DNA of 64,000 nucleotides from JADFJB01 sp964464595 (GTDB taxonomy: Bacteria; Zhuqueibacterota; JdFR-76; DREG01). A program made the position numbers and the translations under genes. The stretch spans positions 62,001 through 126,000 of the forward strand of contig CAYXGW010000001.1 of the NCBI GenBank assembly GCA_964464595.1, in the 5' to 3' direction. Below, in pieces: positions 36,883-46,446 of the stretch (within the stretch, counting starts at the first letter, position 1; the number at the start of each line of letters is the position of its first letter). The notes beneath the pieces were generated by a model. That model had not been told where the DNA came from and searched no databases. It was given only the letters and a program-made list of their open reading frames with translations.

Positions 36883-37632
36883 ATGCGATCACTCAGGAAA
36901 ATAGATTTAATTAGAATATTGTTTCGAAGTTTTTATATCCAAGCATCCTGGAATTATCAAAGGCTTATCGCATTGGGATTTTGTTATTGTTTGATACCAT
37001 TAATTAAAAAACTATATACTGATAGAGAAGGTAGAAGCGAATGCATGAAACGGCATTTGCAATTCTTTAATGCACATCCTTATTTTGCCTCTTTTGCATT
37101 AGGTGCTGTAGCTCGCCTGGAGGAGAAAAAAATATTTGAAAAATGGGAATCAGATAAACCTATCGTAGTTTTTAAAGATCGCCTTTGTGGGCCGTTAGGT
37201 GCTGTTGGCGATAAATTATTTTGGCAAACAATTAAACCCTTAACGGCTTTACTAAGCGTGTTTACAAGCTTACTCTTTGGCTTTTTCGGACCTATTGTGC
37301 TGTTTGTCTCTTATAATATTCCCCATTTATACATGCGTTATTACGGCATAATTCGAGGCTACGAAATGGATTTTGATATAGTACGTGAATTATCAAAAAG
37401 AAAATATGAAAAACAATACCAAATTTTACGTTCCATAGGATTTGTACTTCTAGGATTGTTCATCGGCTATATTATTGTTTTCACTGGAAAAACATTAGAC
37501 TGGTCTATGGTCGCTTTTCTATTTTTAGTTATATCAATTACATGGTATTTCGTAAAAGCCAGAAAACCAATTAGTTGGCCTATTTTTATAAACCTTGCTT
37601 TACTAATGGGCTTTAATATCTTTGTACCTTAA
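36883..37632 (+). CDS. PTS system mannose-family IID subunit
   Basis: The protein has 249 residues. The IID pattern is R-S-F-Y-I-Q-A-S-W-N-Y-Q-R near residue 15, then F-F-N-A-H-P-Y-F-A-S-F-A-L-G-A near 68 and D-R-L-C-G-P-L-G-A-V-G-D-K near 103. The C-terminal half is hydrophobic with about four segments. Its ATG directly follows the IIC stop, so the two are translated together. It is the second membrane component of the permease. Confidence 0.9.
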   Translation: MRSLRKIDLIRILFRSFYIQASWNYQRLIALGFCYCLIPLIKKLYTDREGRSECMKRHLQFFNAHPYFASFALGAVARLEEKKIFEKWESDKPIVVFKDRLCGPLGAVGDKLFWQTIKPLTALLSVFTSLLFGFFGPIVLFVSYNIPHLYMRYYGIIRGYEMDFDIVRELSKRKYEKQYQILRSIGFVLLGLFIGYIIVFTGKTLDWSMVAFLFLVISITWYFVKARKPISWPIFINLALLMGFNIFVP

Positions 37633-37673
37633 TAAGTTATGGAAAATAATACACCAAACTTTACAGAATCCGG

Positions 37674-37940
37674 ATGATAGAAAAAGAAGTAACAATATCA
37701 AATCAATTGGGCTTGCATGCTCGACCAGCCGCCTTACTTGTAAAAACTGTTGCTAAATTCTCATCTTCATTTACTATGGTGAAAAATGGCGTTGCCATTA
37801 ATGGGAAAAGTATTATGAGTGTAATGGCGTTGGCTGCCGAACCCGGTTCAACCCTTGTTTTGCAAATGAATGGATCGGATGAAATGGAAGCAATGGAAAA
37901 AGTCGTTAAGCTTTTTGAAAACAAATTTGAGGAAGATTGA
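37674..37940 (+). CDS. ptsH: Phosphocarrier protein HPr
   Basis: The protein has 88 residues. The phosphorylated His is H15 in L-G-L-H-A-R-P-A, and the regulatory Ser is S46 in N-G-K-S-I-M, so control by an HPr kinase is possible. The gene overlaps the start of enzyme I. In this operon it transfers phosphate from enzyme I to the IIA/IIB domains encoded elsewhere. Length and motifs are standard. Confidence 0.95.
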   Translation: MIEKEVTISNQLGLHARPAALLVKTVAKFSSSFTMVKNGVAINGKSIMSVMALAAEPGSTLVLQMNGSDEMEAMEKVVKLFENKFEED

Positions 37941-39730
37941 ACCGACTACCAGTAAAAGAAATTATTTGTAAGGGTATTGCCGCTTCTCCTGGAATAGCGA
38001 TCGGAGTTGCCACGGTTTTTTCCCGGGAAAAACTAGAATTTGATCGGAACGAAATCTCCAAGAATCAGGTCGATATAGAGATCGAACGATTTCATGAAGC
38101 ACTTCGAAGTACACGGAATCAATTAAAAGTAATTAGAAATCGCGTTTTAAATCGATTAGGTGAGACAGCTGCAAATCTATTTGATTCCCACATATTAATC
38201 CTCGACGATCCGGTCGTAATCGATGAGACTATCAAACGAATCCGAACGCAAAAACGGAATACTGAATGGGTTTATTTTGACTTAATGAGTGAATTTTTTA
38301 ATACTCTTTCAAGTAGTGAAGATGATTATCTTAAAGAACGAGGAGTGGATATTCTCGATGTAAAACGTCGAGTTCTAAGAAATTTAATGGGGGAAAAAGG
38401 CCAGGAAATAAAATCAAATAAAGGGATGAGAATCATTGTTGCCCACCAGATGACTCCTTCTCAAACAGTAATGCTTGATAGAAATATCATCCTTGCTATA
38501 TCTGTTGATTTGGGTGGCCGAACTTCTCACGTAGCTATTTTAGCTAATGGATTGGAAAAACCTGCAGTTGTTGGATTGAAGAATTTTTCTGATCGTGTAA
38601 AAGATGACGATCGATTGGTTGTCGATGGCAACAGCGGAAAAGTAATTCTTCATCCTTCAAAAGAAACACTACTCCTCTACCGGGAGCTACAGGAAAAATA
38701 CCAGGAATTTCAACAAACTCTGCAACCCTTAAAGGAACTTCCAGCTAAAACATTGGATGGACATGAAGTGCAGATCGCCGCAAATATTGACCTGCCCAAT
38801 GAAGCAAAGTCTGCTTTGAATTATGGCGCAAAAGGAATTGGGCTTTTCCGAACCGAATATATTTACCTAAATAAAACGGAATTCCCATCTGAAGAAGAAC
38901 AATATCGGGAGTATTTAAAAGTTGTGGATAGTATCTTTCCGAATACAGTAAAAATCCGAACATTTGATTTAGGAGGAGACAAGTCGGTTTTAGGAGAAGA
39001 TTCTTATGATGAGGAAAATCCATTTTTAGGATGGCGATCCATTCGAATTAGTCTTGATATTCCAGAACTATTTTTGAAACAATTAAAAGCGATACTTAGG
39101 GCCAGCAGCCGTAAAAGCCTTCGAATAATGTTTCCAATGATTTCCGCAGTTGAAGAAGTGAGAGAAAGCAAGATACTCCTAAGGCAGGCAATGGAGGAAC
39201 TCAAAAGAGAAGGCAAGGCTTTTGATCGAAATATCGAGATCGGCATTATGGTTGAGGTACCATCCGCCGTTTTATTGGCTGGTCATCTGGCTAAGGAAGT
39301 TAACTTTTTTAGTATTGGAACAAACGACTTAATCCAATATACACTAGCAGTAGATAGAGGGAATGAAAGAATTGCTGATCTTTACACAAATTATCATCCG
39401 GCTATTTTGCGACAAATAAGGGAAACTGTCGAGGTCGGTCACAAAAATGGCATTTGGGTAGGGCTATGCGGAGAAATGGCAAGTGATCTGTATATGGTTC
39501 CTTTTTTGGTTGGTTTGGGTATGGACGAATTGAGTGTAACGCCTGCTAACATCCCGGGAGTTAAAAAATTAATTCGATCTGTTCGATTCAACTCCATGAA
39601 ACGGCTAGCAGATGAAATTGTCAATTTTCCCACAGCAGATGAAATTGAAAACAGGCTAAAGTCCTTTTTGAATAAAGAAGTACCCCAGTTTTCCGAAGTT
39701 TTTCAAGTTGAAAATACAGATAAAACCTGA
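37937..39730 (+). CDS. ptsI: PTS enzyme I (phosphoenolpyruvate-protein phosphotransferase)
   Basis: The protein has 597 residues. The start is TTG at 37937, overlapping the HPr stop in A-T-T-G-A; there is no nearby ATG. The phospho-His region is G-G-R-T-S-H-V-A-I-L-A near residue 190. The PEP-binding barrel has G-I-G-L-F-R-T-E-Y near 300, R-T-F-D-L-G-G-D-K near 345, and I-G-T-N-D-L-I-Q-Y and L-C-G-E-M-A further on. Complete. It phosphorylates HPr using PEP. Confidence 0.95.
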   Translation: MNRLPVKEIICKGIAASPGIAIGVATVFSREKLEFDRNEISKNQVDIEIERFHEALRSTRNQLKVIRNRVLNRLGETAANLFDSHILILDDPVVIDETIKRIRTQKRNTEWVYFDLMSEFFNTLSSSEDDYLKERGVDILDVKRRVLRNLMGEKGQEIKSNKGMRIIVAHQMTPSQTVMLDRNIILAISVDLGGRTSHVAILANGLEKPAVVGLKNFSDRVKDDDRLVVDGNSGKVILHPSKETLLLYRELQEKYQEFQQTLQPLKELPAKTLDGHEVQIAANIDLPNEAKSALNYGAKGIGLFRTEYIYLNKTEFPSEEEQYREYLKVVDSIFPNTVKIRTFDLGGDKSVLGEDSYDEENPFLGWRSIRISLDIPELFLKQLKAILRASSRKSLRIMFPMISAVEEVRESKILLRQAMEELKREGKAFDRNIEIGIMVEVPSAVLLAGHLAKEVNFFSIGTNDLIQYTLAVDRGNERIADLYTNYHPAILRQIRETVEVGHKNGIWVGLCGEMASDLYMVPFLVGLGMDELSVTPANIPGVKKLIRSVRFNSMKRLADEIVNFPTADEIENRLKSFLNKEVPQFSEVFQVENTDKT

Positions 39731-39762
39731 TCTTAGGAAAGATATACCTAAAATTTAAAAAA

Positions 39763-40828
39763 ATGAAAAGTGCCATTCAAAAATACGACTCCGGGAATAT
39801 GCATCAGTTGATCGGGGAATTTCCGAACCAGGTAAAAGCTGCTTTAAGGATTGCCCGGGATAACCCTGTCCCAAAACCACAAAGTAAAATTGATAATATT
39901 TTGATTATCGGAATGGGTGGATCGGCCATAAGCGGAGATATCTTAAAAGACCTGATTTCTGCTTCGGGTACATTTCCTTGCAGTGTTATCCGGGGGTACG
40001 AGGTTCCTGGCTGGGTAAGTGATCGTAGTTTCACTTTAGTTTCAAGCTATTCGGGCAATACCGAAGAAACACTAGCAGCATATCAAGAAACAATATCAAA
40101 AGGTTGTCAATGTCTGGTATCCACAAGTGGTGGTAAGCTACTAAACCTTGCAAATAAAAATAAACATCATATAATACAAATTCCAGGTGGACCCCCTCGG
40201 ACTGCAATGGGCTACCTGTTTTTCCCATTTCTTATGAACCTGGTGGATTGGGGTTGGATCGATTCTCGTTTTATTGATGTGAATGAAGTAATGGCACTTT
40301 TAAGTTCCATGCGTGAACGGTTCGATCCGGGCAACGAAGTTGATTCAAAAGCATTGGGAATCGAAGAATTTTGTAAAGGCGGATTCCGGTTATTTATTCT
40401 TCATCAAAGATGGAAACTGTGGCAATTCGCTGGAAAGGACAGATCAGTGAAAACAGCAAAATTTTGGCATACAATAGCGTGATTCCTGAAATGAACCATA
40501 ATGAGATCATTGGCTGGCAGAGAGTTGGGCAAATGGGTTTGAATAAACAATTGGAACCATCCTTATTAGGGATATTGAAGATCATCCGAGCGTCCAAAAA
40601 CGAATGGACATTGTAAAGGAATTGATAAGCCGGAGTGAAACCCCAATGATTGAATTAGAGACAATGGGGAAAGCCTTGCTTGAAAGAATGTTTTGGTTGA
40701 TTTATTTAGCTGATTTTGTAAGTTTTGACTTAGCCATGTTAATTGAAGAGGATCCCACACCGATAATAAATATTGAGTATTTGAAATCGAAATTAGCAGA
40801 AGAATCAAAGAAATTGATAAATAATTGA
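39763..40828 (+). pseudogene. Bifunctional phosphoglucose/phosphomannose isomerase with two frameshifts
   Basis: Frame 1 (39763 to about 40400) has the SIS domain: I-G-M-G-G-S-A-I-S-G-D and S-S-Y-S-G-N-T-E-E-T. The next frame takes over at about 40401 with S-S-K-M-E-T-V-A-I-R-W-K-G-Q-I-S-E-N-S and M-N-H-N-E-I-I-G-W. A third frame from about 40548 gives R-D-I-E-D-H-P-S-V and D-F-V-S-F-D-L-A, ending K-L-I-N-N at 40828. Read together these make a normal protein of about 355 residues. Two single-base deletions or assembly errors are needed to explain it. Situated between ptsI and metK, it would handle the sugar phosphate formed by the PTS. Confidence 0.88.
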
Positions 40829-40838
40829 AAGGAATTAG

Positions 40839-41975
40839 ATGAGCAACAATAGATTATTTACTTCAGAATCTGTAACTGAAGGCCACCCTGATAAAATTGC
40901 AGACCAGATTTCCGATGCTGTTTTGGATGCGGTTTACAAAGAAGACCCCCATGGGCGTGTTGCATGTGAAACATTTGTCACGACCGGTATGGCCCTGGTA
41001 GGAGGTGAAATCTCAACTGACTGTTATGTCGATATTCCAACTTTGGTCCGTAAAGTGATTCAAGACATCGGCTATACTGATGCCGCGTACGGTTTTGATT
41101 ATCTCACTTGTTCAGTGTTAACAACGATCGATCAACAATCTCCCGATATTGCAATGGGAGTGGACAAAGAAGGAGCCGGGGACCAGGGAATGATGTTCGG
41201 TTTCGCAATTGATGAGACCAAAGAACTGATGCCATTACCCATTCAACTAGCACACAGGTTGATAGAACGATTGGATGCTATCCGAAAGTCCGGTGAGTTG
41301 AATTATCTTCGTCCGGATGGTAAATCGCAAGTGACCATCCAATACGAAGATGGCAGGCCTGCATATGTTGATACTGTGGTCATTTCAACACAACATGATC
41401 CTAATGTTACCAATGACAAAATTCGTCATGATGTGATCACCAAAGTTATTGATCCCGTATTGCCAAGAAATCTATACGATCCCGATAAAGTTAAATTCCA
41501 TATCAATCCTACCGGAAGATTCGTGATAGGCGGACCACAGGGCGATGCCGGTTTAACCGGCAGAAAGATTATCGTTGATACTTATGGCGGTTACGCTCGA
41601 CATGGCGGCGGAGCATTTTCCGGTAAGGATCCTTCCAAAGTTGATCGATCGGCTGCATATGCCGCAAGATGGGTAGCAAAAAACATAGTGGCAGCCGGAC
41701 TGGCAAACGCCTGTGAAGTTCAATTAGCTTATGCAATTGGTGTTGCAGAACCAGTTTCCGTTTCCGTAAATACATTTGATAGCGGCAAAATACCCGACGA
41801 ACAAATTGCAAATAAAATTCAACAAATATTTGATTTAACCCCGCATGGGATCATTGAGGCTTTGGATTTAAGAAGACCAATTTATAGGAAAACCGCATCC
41901 TATGGTCATTTTGGCAGAAATGAGGATGGTTTTACTTGGGAGTTAACCAACCGAATAGAAGAATTACAAAGATAA
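40839..41975 (+). CDS. metK: S-adenosylmethionine synthetase
   Basis: The protein has 378 residues. The methionine-binding S-E-S-V-T-E-G-H-P-D-K is at the N-terminus, G-A-G-D-Q-G-M-M-F-G-F-A near residue 112, and G-G-A-F-S-G-K-D-P-S-K-V-D-R-S near 255. Makes SAM from methionine and ATP. It starts ten bases after the isomerase, and ahcY follows 30 bases later, so methyl-cycle genes are joined to the PTS operon. Confidence 0.97.
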   Translation: MSNNRLFTSESVTEGHPDKIADQISDAVLDAVYKEDPHGRVACETFVTTGMALVGGEISTDCYVDIPTLVRKVIQDIGYTDAAYGFDYLTCSVLTTIDQQSPDIAMGVDKEGAGDQGMMFGFAIDETKELMPLPIQLAHRLIERLDAIRKSGELNYLRPDGKSQVTIQYEDGRPAYVDTVVISTQHDPNVTNDKIRHDVITKVIDPVLPRNLYDPDKVKFHINPTGRFVIGGPQGDAGLTGRKIIVDTYGGYARHGGGAFSGKDPSKVDRSAAYAARWVAKNIVAAGLANACEVQLAYAIGVAEPVSVSVNTFDSGKIPDEQIANKIQQIFDLTPHGIIEALDLRRPIYRKTASYGHFGRNEDGFTWELTNRIEELQR

Positions 41976-42005
41976 CCTGGTAAATAATTAAAGAAAGGTA
42001 ATACT

Positions 42006-43265
42006 GTGAAATATGATGTTAAAGATCTCGGACTAGCACCAAAAGGGAAAAAAAGAATTGAGTGGGCAGATAACGATATGCCGGTTCTGGAGAAAATTCG
42101 TGAACGTTTTATTGCCGAAAAACCCTTAGACGGGTTTCATATGTCTGCTTGCTTACATGTAACCGCCGAGACAGCAAACCTGGCCAGAACACTAAAAGCG
42201 GGCGGCGCCGTGCTTTACCTTTGCGCATCAAATCCGCTGAGCACACAAGATGACGTGGCTGCATCACTGGTTTCTGATTATGATATTCCGGTGTTTGCAA
42301 TTAAAGGTGAAAATAGAGAAACTTACTATGCTCATTTGCGAGAATGTGTCGAGCATAACCCTGTAATAACAATGGATGATGGCGCTGACCTGGTTTCCGT
42401 TATTCATTCGGATTATCCCGAAATTTCAAAATCGGTTTTTGGCAGCCTGGAAGAGACTACGACTGGTGTGATCCGGCTGAAGGCGATGGCAAAAGATGGC
42501 GCTTTAAAATTTCCGGTGATTTCGGTGAACGATGCTGCAACAAAATATTTATTCGATAACCGTTACGGAACAGGCCAGTCGACAGTTGATGGAATTATCA
42601 GGGCCACAGATGTTTTGGTGGCAGGTAAATATGTCGTAGTAGCGGGTTACGGTTGGTGTGGCAAAGGACTTGCCATGCGTATGCGCGGATTAGGTGCCAA
42701 ATTGATCGTAACAGAAGTCGATCCGATTCGTGCATTGGAAGCCGCAATGGATGGCTATGACGTAATGCCAATAGAGAAAGCTGCGGAAATTGGTGATGTT
42801 TTCTGTACTTTAACCGGTGACATCAACGTCATAAGGGCTGAACATTTTGAAAAAATGAAAAATGGCGCCATAGTTGCCAACTCCGGTCATTTTAACGTAG
42901 AACTTGACTTAGATGGCCTCGCGAAGATTGCTACAAATATTCGTAAAGAGGTCCGAGAATTTGTAGATGAATATACCCTTCCGAGCGGAAATCGTATTTT
43001 CGTCCTCGCCGAAGGCCGATTAGTAAACCTTGCCTGCGCCGAAGGCCATCCTGCTTCTGTAATGGATATGAGCTTTGCAACCCAAGCTTTAGCTTCCGAA
43101 TGGGTAATCAAAAATAAAGATCAACTAGTAGCAAAAGTTTATGATGTTCCGGCAGATATTGAAGATTGGATTGCACGGTTAAAACTGGAAACCATGGGTA
43201 TCGGGATTGACACCCTTACCCCGGAACAAAAAGAATACCTCTCTTCATGGGAGCAAGGCACATAA
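42006..43265 (+). CDS. ahcY: Adenosylhomocysteinase
   Basis: The protein has 419 residues. The start is GTG with AGAAAGG upstream. The NAD-binding motif is V-A-G-Y-G-W-C-G-K-G near residue 220, with H-M-S-A-C-L-H-V-T-A-E-T near 47 and N-S-G-H-F-N-V-E near 300. It hydrolyses S-adenosylhomocysteine to adenosine and homocysteine and supports the radical SAM and methyltransferase load of the cell. A likely terminator follows at 43305. Confidence 0.97.
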   Translation: MKYDVKDLGLAPKGKKRIEWADNDMPVLEKIRERFIAEKPLDGFHMSACLHVTAETANLARTLKAGGAVLYLCASNPLSTQDDVAASLVSDYDIPVFAIKGENRETYYAHLRECVEHNPVITMDDGADLVSVIHSDYPEISKSVFGSLEETTTGVIRLKAMAKDGALKFPVISVNDAATKYLFDNRYGTGQSTVDGIIRATDVLVAGKYVVVAGYGWCGKGLAMRMRGLGAKLIVTEVDPIRALEAAMDGYDVMPIEKAAEIGDVFCTLTGDINVIRAEHFEKMKNGAIVANSGHFNVELDLDGLAKIATNIRKEVREFVDEYTLPSGNRIFVLAEGRLVNLACAEGHPASVMDMSFATQALASEWVIKNKDQLVAKVYDVPADIEDWIARLKLETMGIGIDTLTPEQKEYLSSWEQGT

Positions 43266-43304
43266 GTTTTAGCCAGATATATTTAGCGTTCTAGAGCCAA
43301 TATC

Positions 43305-43336
43305 AGGGTCAACCATTTTTGGGAGACCCTTTGTTA
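43305..43336 (+). terminator. Possible terminator after ahcY
   Basis: AGGGTC at 43305-43310 pairs with GACCCT at 43325-43330 over a 14-base loop rich in T, followed by TTGTT. Weak, but placed correctly at the end of the operon and before convergent doxX. Confidence 0.35.
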
Positions 43337-43354
43337 TGCCGATTATGAATTCAA

Positions 43355-43744
43355 TTACGTAGTCACTTTGGCAGGTCGAATCCTGCTGAAAATTTCTGGC
43401 TTTCTGACAAATCCAACAATTAAAAGTAGAGTTAAGTAAACTAAAGAACCAATGATTTGTCCCAGACTTTCATTGTTGAGTAAGTGGGTTAATGCAGCTC
43501 CAATCATAACAATAATTAAAACGACCACTGAATACCCCACAGTTTTTGGGATCAACATAAGTATACCGCATATGGCTTCTACTGCGCCAATGAATAAATA
43601 GAAATATTGCGGATAACCCCAATCACTAAAGAGATTGACCCATTCTCCCCGGCCAGCCAGCTTGCCTAAACCAACCATGATAAAAGCTGCGGCTAATAGA
43701 ATTTGGATAATCCATATTACGATATTTTTGATTTTACTTTTCAT
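43355..43744 (-). CDS. DoxX-family membrane protein
   Basis: The protein has 129 residues and four hydrophobic segments. The DoxX signature is A-A-F-I-M-V-G-L-G-K-L-A-G near residue 18, followed by Y-L-F-I-G-A-V-E-A-I-C-G-I-L-M-L near 48. Function in the membrane is not established. It lies downstream of the two-component pair on the same strand, with a gap of about 155 bases. Confidence 0.85.
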   Translation of the reverse strand: MKSKIKNIVIWIIQILLAAAFIMVGLGKLAGRGEWVNLFSDWGYPQYFYLFIGAVEAICGILMLIPKTVGYSVVVLIIVMIGAALTHLLNNESLGQIIGSLVYLTLLLIVGFVRKPEIFSRIRPAKVTT

Positions 43745-43898
43745 GATAACCTCATACCTAATTCAAAAAAAGACTTCAACTCAAATAAAACTCTATTTGT
43801 CAAATTACGCGTTAATTGAAAGAATGTAAATAATGATGTGACGGTTAAAATATAGATTGTTATGAATTGCTGTTTTGGAGGGACGAATTTAAGAAATA

Positions 43899-44678
43899 TT
43901 AACCTTGCTTAAAAAATTTCTGCACAATATTTCGGAAACCTCTGCTAGAGATTAGTTTTGTACCGTTTTGTAGAATGATTTTGCTCTCTCCGTTAAACCA
44001 CGGTTGAATTTCCTGCACATGATCGATGTTAACAATCGTAGAGCGATGGATCCGTGAGAAATTTTTTGGATTAAGATTCAATTCTAATTTGTTCATCGTC
44101 TGTCGTAACAAATGCGATTCTTTACCAATATGTAACCGAACATAATTTGCTGCCGCTTCAATCCATTCTATTTCGTCAACCCGAATAAAATAAATCCGTC
44201 CCATGGACTTAATTACCAGTTTTTCCAAGTAACCTGAATGAGTAGATTCAATCTGTTTAGTTTTGATATCTTCCAATAAATGAATTACACGGTCGTTGAA
44301 ATTGCCGGTTGAATTTTTATTGAGGTATTCTTTTGCTCTATGTAGAGCTATATTAAACCGCTCACGATCAAAGGGCTTAAGAAGATAATCAAGAGCGTTT
44401 ACCTCAAATGCTCGTAAAGCATATTTGTCATAAGCCGTTACAAAAATTATTACAGGTAAATGGTCTGGTGCAATTTCTTGTAGTACTTCAAATCCATCGA
44501 ATTCCGGCATCTGGACGTCTAGAAAAATTAGGTCGGGTTTTAGGTTTAAGATACAAGCAATTGCTTCTTTACCATTAATACATTCATCTACAATTTCAAC
44601 TTCTGGTTCTTCATCAATAAATGATCTAATTCTTTCTCGACCTAATGGTTCATCATCAATGATAATTGTTTTAATCAT
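43899..44678 (-). CDS. LytTR-type response regulator
   Basis: The protein has 259 residues. The receiver domain has acidic D8-D9, the phospho-acceptor D54 in L-I-F-L-D-V-Q-M-P and the conserved K in L-L-K-P-F. The C-terminal LytTR DNA-binding domain begins near 150 with V-K-S-M-G-R-I-Y-F-I and includes I-E-A-A-A-N-Y-V-R-L and F-S-R-I-H-R-S-T-I-V-N. Paired with the histidine kinase gene 21 bases upstream. Confidence 0.95.
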   Translation of the reverse strand: MIKTIIIDDEPLGRERIRSFIDEEPEVEIVDECINGKEAIACILNLKPDLIFLDVQMPEFDGFEVLQEIAPDHLPVIIFVTAYDKYALRAFEVNALDYLLKPFDRERFNIALHRAKEYLNKNSTGNFNDRVIHLLEDIKTKQIESTHSGYLEKLVIKSMGRIYFIRVDEIEWIEAAANYVRLHIGKESHLLRQTMNKLELNLNPKNFSRIHRSTIVNIDHVQEIQPWFNGESKIILQNGTKLISSRGFRNIVQKFFKQG

Positions 44679-44699
44679 ACTGTTCCCATTTGCTTATTT

Positions 44700-45752
44700 T
44701 CAAAAATTATTACGTTGAAATGGAATTGTAATGGCAACTTCAAAGCCGCTGTGGCTGCCATTATTAAAATTAAATTGTTGATTTTGACCATAAAGATGAA
44801 GCAGACGTTTGCGAGTATTACTTAAACCAACTCCTTCTTTTAATTGAGCTAAGTTATTAACCTTAGAACCATTGCCAAAATCACAGATTTGAATATGGAG
44901 CTTTTTATTTTTACAAAAACTGTGAATTATTATTTTACCAGGAGTTGAAAATGGTTCAATGCTGTAACGAATTGCATTTTCAACGATGGGTTGAAGGATA
45001 AAATAAGGCACTAAAGCATCATAGGAGTTAGCATCTATTTTCATTTCAACAGTTAAGCGATCTTGAAATCGGATTTTCTCTATTTCCAGGTATCGATCTA
45101 AAAACTCAAGTTCCTGCTTTAAGGGTACTGTTTGCTGATCTATTTTTTGCATTGAAAGGCGAAGGAGATCCCCTAAATTAGCGATCATTTTTTCTGCATA
45201 TTCTGGTCTTTTCCTGATTAACGTTGAGATGGCATGAAGGGTATTGAATAAAAAATGTGGATGAATCTGCATTTTTAATACTTGTAACTGAGCTTGGGCT
45301 AATTGGGCTTCTAAACGAGTTGAAGTTATTTCTCTCTCACGAAACTGCTTGTAATAATCATAAGCGTATCCGTAACCCACAATTCCCCAAAATATCAAAA
45401 AATGGGCGTTTAACCTAAAAAAAGAAGGACTTGTATTCATGTTAGTAATTATTTTTGTGAAAACTGATTCACTGGTTATTTTTAAAATCACAAACATCAA
45501 ACTAAGAACAATCAGTATTAGAAGTCTTTTTAACCAACGATTTCGACTAAAACGAAAACGGCGGCCAAGCCAAAGAATCATTGGAGATAATACTGCCCAA
45601 GTATACCAATCAGCCATCGATACCAAAACGGCTTGCAGCCAGGTAATTGGATTTTGTTGATATTCATAATCCATATACACACTGCCAGCAAACAAGATTC
45701 CGATACCTGTCCAGAAAGTGAAAGCAATTAACCAACTAATACCATTGTGCAT
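44700..45752 (-). CDS. LytS-type sensor histidine kinase
   Basis: The protein has 350 residues. The N-terminal half has four hydrophobic segments (about 5-135) and a short coiled coil. The phospho-His motif H-P-H-F-L-F-N starts at H164, followed by L-G-D-L-L-R-L-S-M. The ATP-binding domain has V-P-Y-F-I-L-Q-P-I-V-E-N-A-I-R-Y and G-V-G-L-S-N-T-R-K-R-L. No extracellular sensor domain is seen. It forms a two-component pair with the LytTR regulator downstream. Confidence 0.95.
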   Translation of the reverse strand: MHNGISWLIAFTFWTGIGILFAGSVYMDYEYQQNPITWLQAVLVSMADWYTWAVLSPMILWLGRRFRFSRNRWLKRLLILIVLSLMFVILKITSESVFTKIITNMNTSPSFFRLNAHFLIFWGIVGYGYAYDYYKQFREREITSTRLEAQLAQAQLQVLKMQIHPHFLFNTLHAISTLIRKRPEYAEKMIANLGDLLRLSMQKIDQQTVPLKQELEFLDRYLEIEKIRFQDRLTVEMKIDANSYDALVPYFILQPIVENAIRYSIEPFSTPGKIIIHSFCKNKKLHIQICDFGNGSKVNNLAQLKEGVGLSNTRKRLLHLYGQNQQFNFNNGSHSGFEVAITIPFQRNNF

Positions 45753-45973
45753 TCTTTTTACTATTTAGTATATTAATGATAAATACAATTCAAAACCTAC
45801 ATCAACGTAATAGAGAAAACAAGGTTGCGTTAGAGTCTGGTTACCAATACCATGAAAAGAAAAGACGCTTTTAAATTGTTATAATGTGCATTCTTCTACA
45901 AATGCGTAGTTTGAGTTAAAACACAATATTTAATAGTGAGAGCTTACATCCCCTTAAAACAGGAAATAATTTG

Positions 45974-46046
45974 CGTCCCCAGGGGGAGTCGAACCCCCGT
46001 TGCAGGGTCGAAAACCCTGAGTCCTGGGCCACTAGACGATGGGGAC
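45974..46046 (-). tRNA. tRNA-Glu (anticodon TTC)
   Basis: Read on the minus strand, the acceptor GTCCCCA pairs with TGGGGAC, the anticodon stem C-A-G-G-G / C-C-C-T-G encloses loop T-T-T-T-C-G-A (anticodon TTC), and the T arm is G-G-G-G-G-T-T-C-G-A. CCA is not encoded. Confidence 0.95.
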
Positions 46047-46115
46047 TGGGAAAAAATACCAAAATTTAAAGTGCCTAAGTGCTATAAAGTTGGATGGCAC
46101 TTTAAGTTTCATGTG

Positions 46116-46190
46116 GGTGAGAGACGGGGCTTGAACCCGCGACCGCCAGGGCCACAACCTGGTGCTCTACCAAACTGAGCTACTCCCACC
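46116..46190 (-). tRNA. tRNA-His (anticodon GTG)
   Basis: The acceptor GTGGGAG pairs with CTCTCAC, with an extra G at position -1 opposite C73, which is characteristic of tRNA-His. The anticodon loop T-T-G-T-G-G-C in stem C-C-A-G-G / C-C-T-G-G gives GTG. CCA is not encoded. It lies about 70 bases upstream of tRNA-Glu on the same strand, so the two are probably co-transcribed. Confidence 0.95.
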
Positions 46191-46446
46191 ATAAAGAACA
46201 AATCTAAAAAATAGACTGGAAAATATATTGGCATTTCCTGCGAAATGCAAGCGAAACCAAATAATTTTCCGGCATTTAGCAATTGGGAATCTCGGATTTG
46301 GAATTAAGGTATGAGGAGTGTCGTCCTGAAGAAAAGTTAACAATTATTAGTCGTAGTTTTTCTTTCTTTTTTTCTTTTTCTTTTTTACCTTCTTTTATTC
46401 ATCGAATCAAAATCTTTTGCTATCTCCCCATCTCCCGTTTCAAGTT

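Noticed and set aside
40800..40850. SAM riboswitch before metK
   Set aside because: The isomerase gene ends ten bases before metK, leaving no room for a riboswitch.
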